Source: Candidatus Nomurabacteria bacterium (GTDB taxonomy: Bacteria > Patescibacteriota > Minisyncoccia > Phycocordibacterales > UBA9973). Taken from it: DNA of 6,339 bases. The stretch lies in the NCBI GenBank assembly GCA_943356425.1, contig CALRFE010000041.1:1-6339 (forward strand), in the 5' to 3' direction. This document shows, piece after piece, positions 5,352 through 6,339 of the stretch. Position 1 is the stretch's first letter. Every line of letters starts with the position of its first letter. A program made the translations under genes and the position numbers. The notes under the pieces were generated by a model. The model was not told the origin of the DNA. It ran no database searches and saw nothing but the letters and a program-made list of their open reading frames with translations.

Positions 5352-5380
5352 ATTTTAGCACTACCACTTATTATTGTCAC
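5352..5380 (-). promoter_or_regulatory. Extended -10 promoter of the DksA/TraR gene, predicted leaderless
   Basis: On the minus strand GTGACA (5380-5375, five of six consensus bases) is 17 bases from TAAAAT (5357-5352), with an upstream TG (5360-5359) giving an extended -10. Counting seven bases down puts +1 at 5345, the A of the start codon. No Shine-Dalgarno sequence is present. Confidence 0.75.
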
Positions 5381-5394
5381 TCTCACATAAAGCA

Positions 5395-5488
5395 CTAAAT
5401 TCTAAATCCGAAGCACGAAACAATATCAAAATTAGAATATTAAAAATTTCAAATTGTTTCGAATTTAGGATTTCGTGCTTCGGATTTA
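5395..5488. repeat. Long AT-rich inverted repeat of the CPR intergenic type
   Basis: TAAATCCGAAGCACGAAA (5403-5420) and its perfect reverse complement (5471-5488) bound a 50-base AT-rich interior. Internal segments also pair: CGAAACAAT (5416-5424) with ATTGTTTCG (5453-5461), and CTAAATTC (5395-5402) with GAATTTAG (5461-5468). The result is several alternative foldings rather than one simple hairpin. The right end supplies the stop codon (5488-5486) of the upstream minus-strand gene. I recall similar TAAATCC/GAATTT hairpin repeats scattered between genes of Parcubacteria; copy number in this genome cannot be seen here. It may act as a transcript 3' end, but there is no U-run. Confidence 0.8.
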
Positions 5489-6339
5489 ACGTGCTGCCAA
5501 TCGCGTGAGCACGACATCAAGTATTTGGTCCGTGCGCGCGATAATGATCGTGTCTTTGTTCTGTCCGAGGAAGGTATAAAAGAAAACGACATTTCCTGAT
5601 TGATCGATGAGTGCGCGGGCATCCTGGTTCTTTATGATCTTGTCTTTGAATGTCGCATGAAATAATGATCGATCCAATCCGTTCTGGTCGATCGCGAAAA
5701 ATTTATAGAAATCATCAAAAAGTGTCGGCTCCCAGGTGAGCATGCTCGCGAACGCATTGTTGTATGAGCTCGTATGCAAGAGCATGAAAAATTCATTCGC
5801 ACTTTCTTTTTTATAAATTCCCAAAAAGATATCAGGATCAAGAAAGCGCAAGAACAAGCGCGGGACCGTACTGCCGATCGCATTCAAAAAATTTCCGGTA
5901 TCGACGATCTGTTTTTTGTCGCCATCACCGAGAGTGAGATATATCTGTTCGATCGTGCCAGGGTTCAATTGTTCATTGATCACAAGATCACTGACCGTTT
6001 TTTTTATGTATTCGCTCCCTTGTCCTTCGGTCGGAATTTCTTTTTTTGTGTCAGGCGTGATGATGCCAGGCACAGAGATCTCTTGCACGATCGGAGCAGT
6101 TGGTTTTGTGGTTGCTTTTTTGTAGACGAGATAACCGATCCCCCCAAGTGATCCTGCAATAAGGATTGATCCAAAAAATACCATCATGATATTTTTCATG
6201 CGGTTCGGATGCGCTGGTCGCGGTCGGGCTTTCAGTTCTGCCTGTTTCTTTTCTTGTTCAGCGACGGCGATCTTCACTGTCGTGCCTTGTCCCTGCTCCA
6301 TCATGTCCGCAATGTCGCTCTGATAGGTATGGATGGTCT
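5486..6339 (-). CDS. CPR-type single-pass membrane protein of unknown function, N-terminus beyond right edge
   Basis: I do not know the function. The frame is open to the right edge (283 codons visible). The ATG at 6304 is probably internal, because the codons before it read THTYQSDIAD-like sequence (TIHTYQSDIADMMEQGQG) that continues smoothly into the protein and has no ribosome binding site between. Numbering from that ATG: a basic, soluble N-terminal part (to about 37), one membrane helix (about 38-60, ILIAGSLGGIGYLVY), a Pro/Thr linker (64-95), then a 170-residue extracytoplasmic domain. That domain includes FLRFLDPDIFLGIY, FFMLLHTSSYNNAF and a C-terminal DTIIIARTDQILDVVLTRL. The topology suggests N-in, C-out. 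I associate this architecture with uncharacterised proteins widespread in Patescibacteria, from memory only. The stop codon is formed by the edge of the inverted repeat. Confidence 0.85.
   Translation of the reverse strand, partial: TIHTYQSDIADMMEQGQGTTVKIAVAEQEKKQAELKARPRPAHPNRMKNIMMVFFGSILIAGSLGGIGYLVYKKATTKPTAPIVQEISVPGIITPDTKKEIPTEGQGSEYIKKTVSDLVINEQLNPGTIEQIYLTLGDGDKKQIVDTGNFLNAIGSTVPRLFLRFLDPDIFLGIYKKESANEFFMLLHTSSYNNAFASMLTWEPTLFDDFYKFFAIDQNGLDRSLFHATFKDKIIKNQDARALIDQSGNVVFFYTFLGQNKDTIIIARTDQILDVVLTRLAAR

Overview
The window most resembles a member of the Patescibacteria (Candidate Phyla Radiation), probably Parcubacteria-like. This is inferred from gene content and style: a LysM/M23 cell-wall peptidase with an H-x5-D metal motif, a single-pass membrane protein of a type I associate with these genomes, an AT-rich intergenic hairpin repeat of the form TAAATCCGAAGCACGAAA, and strong promoters placed directly on start codons with almost no Shine-Dalgarno sequences. 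No ribosomal or marker gene is present, so the taxonomic call is not proven.

Layout. Positions 1-507 (minus) hold the first 169 codons of an unrecognised, highly charged protein that runs off the left edge. It has a near-consensus promoter four bases ahead of its ATG. Positions 508-921 separate it from a divergent plus-strand gene. This gap contains a palindrome, two inverted repeats built from one related 9-mer (TCCTAWAAA), and what looks like a frame-displaced N-terminus of the next protein. Positions 922-2034 (plus) encode a secreted or membrane-anchored peptidase with two LysM domains and an M23 domain, followed by a perfect 18-bp hairpin. Positions 2241-3338 (plus) encode a divergent member of the isocitrate/isopropylmalate dehydrogenase fold that keeps some active-site residues and has lost others. 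A bidirectional terminator at about 3366-3400 separates it from the convergent minus-strand block.

The minus-strand block reads, in transcription order: a CPR-type membrane protein of unknown function (5486 to beyond the right edge), an intergenic inverted repeat that supplies its stop codon, a small DksA/TraR-family zinc-finger protein (4992-5345) with a predicted leaderless promoter, and a ComM/YifB Mg-chelatase-like AAA+ ATPase (3399-4949). The comM start codon sits in a strong hairpin. The dksA-like gene and comM are 42 bases apart and may be cotranscribed, but a TATAAT lies between them.

The genes do not form one obvious pathway: they cover cell-wall remodelling, DNA uptake/recombination and transcription control. 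The most unusual items are the degenerate dehydrogenase, the likely frameshifted start of the peptidase, the leaderless-type promoters, the comM start-codon hairpin and the repeat structures in the divergent intergenic region.
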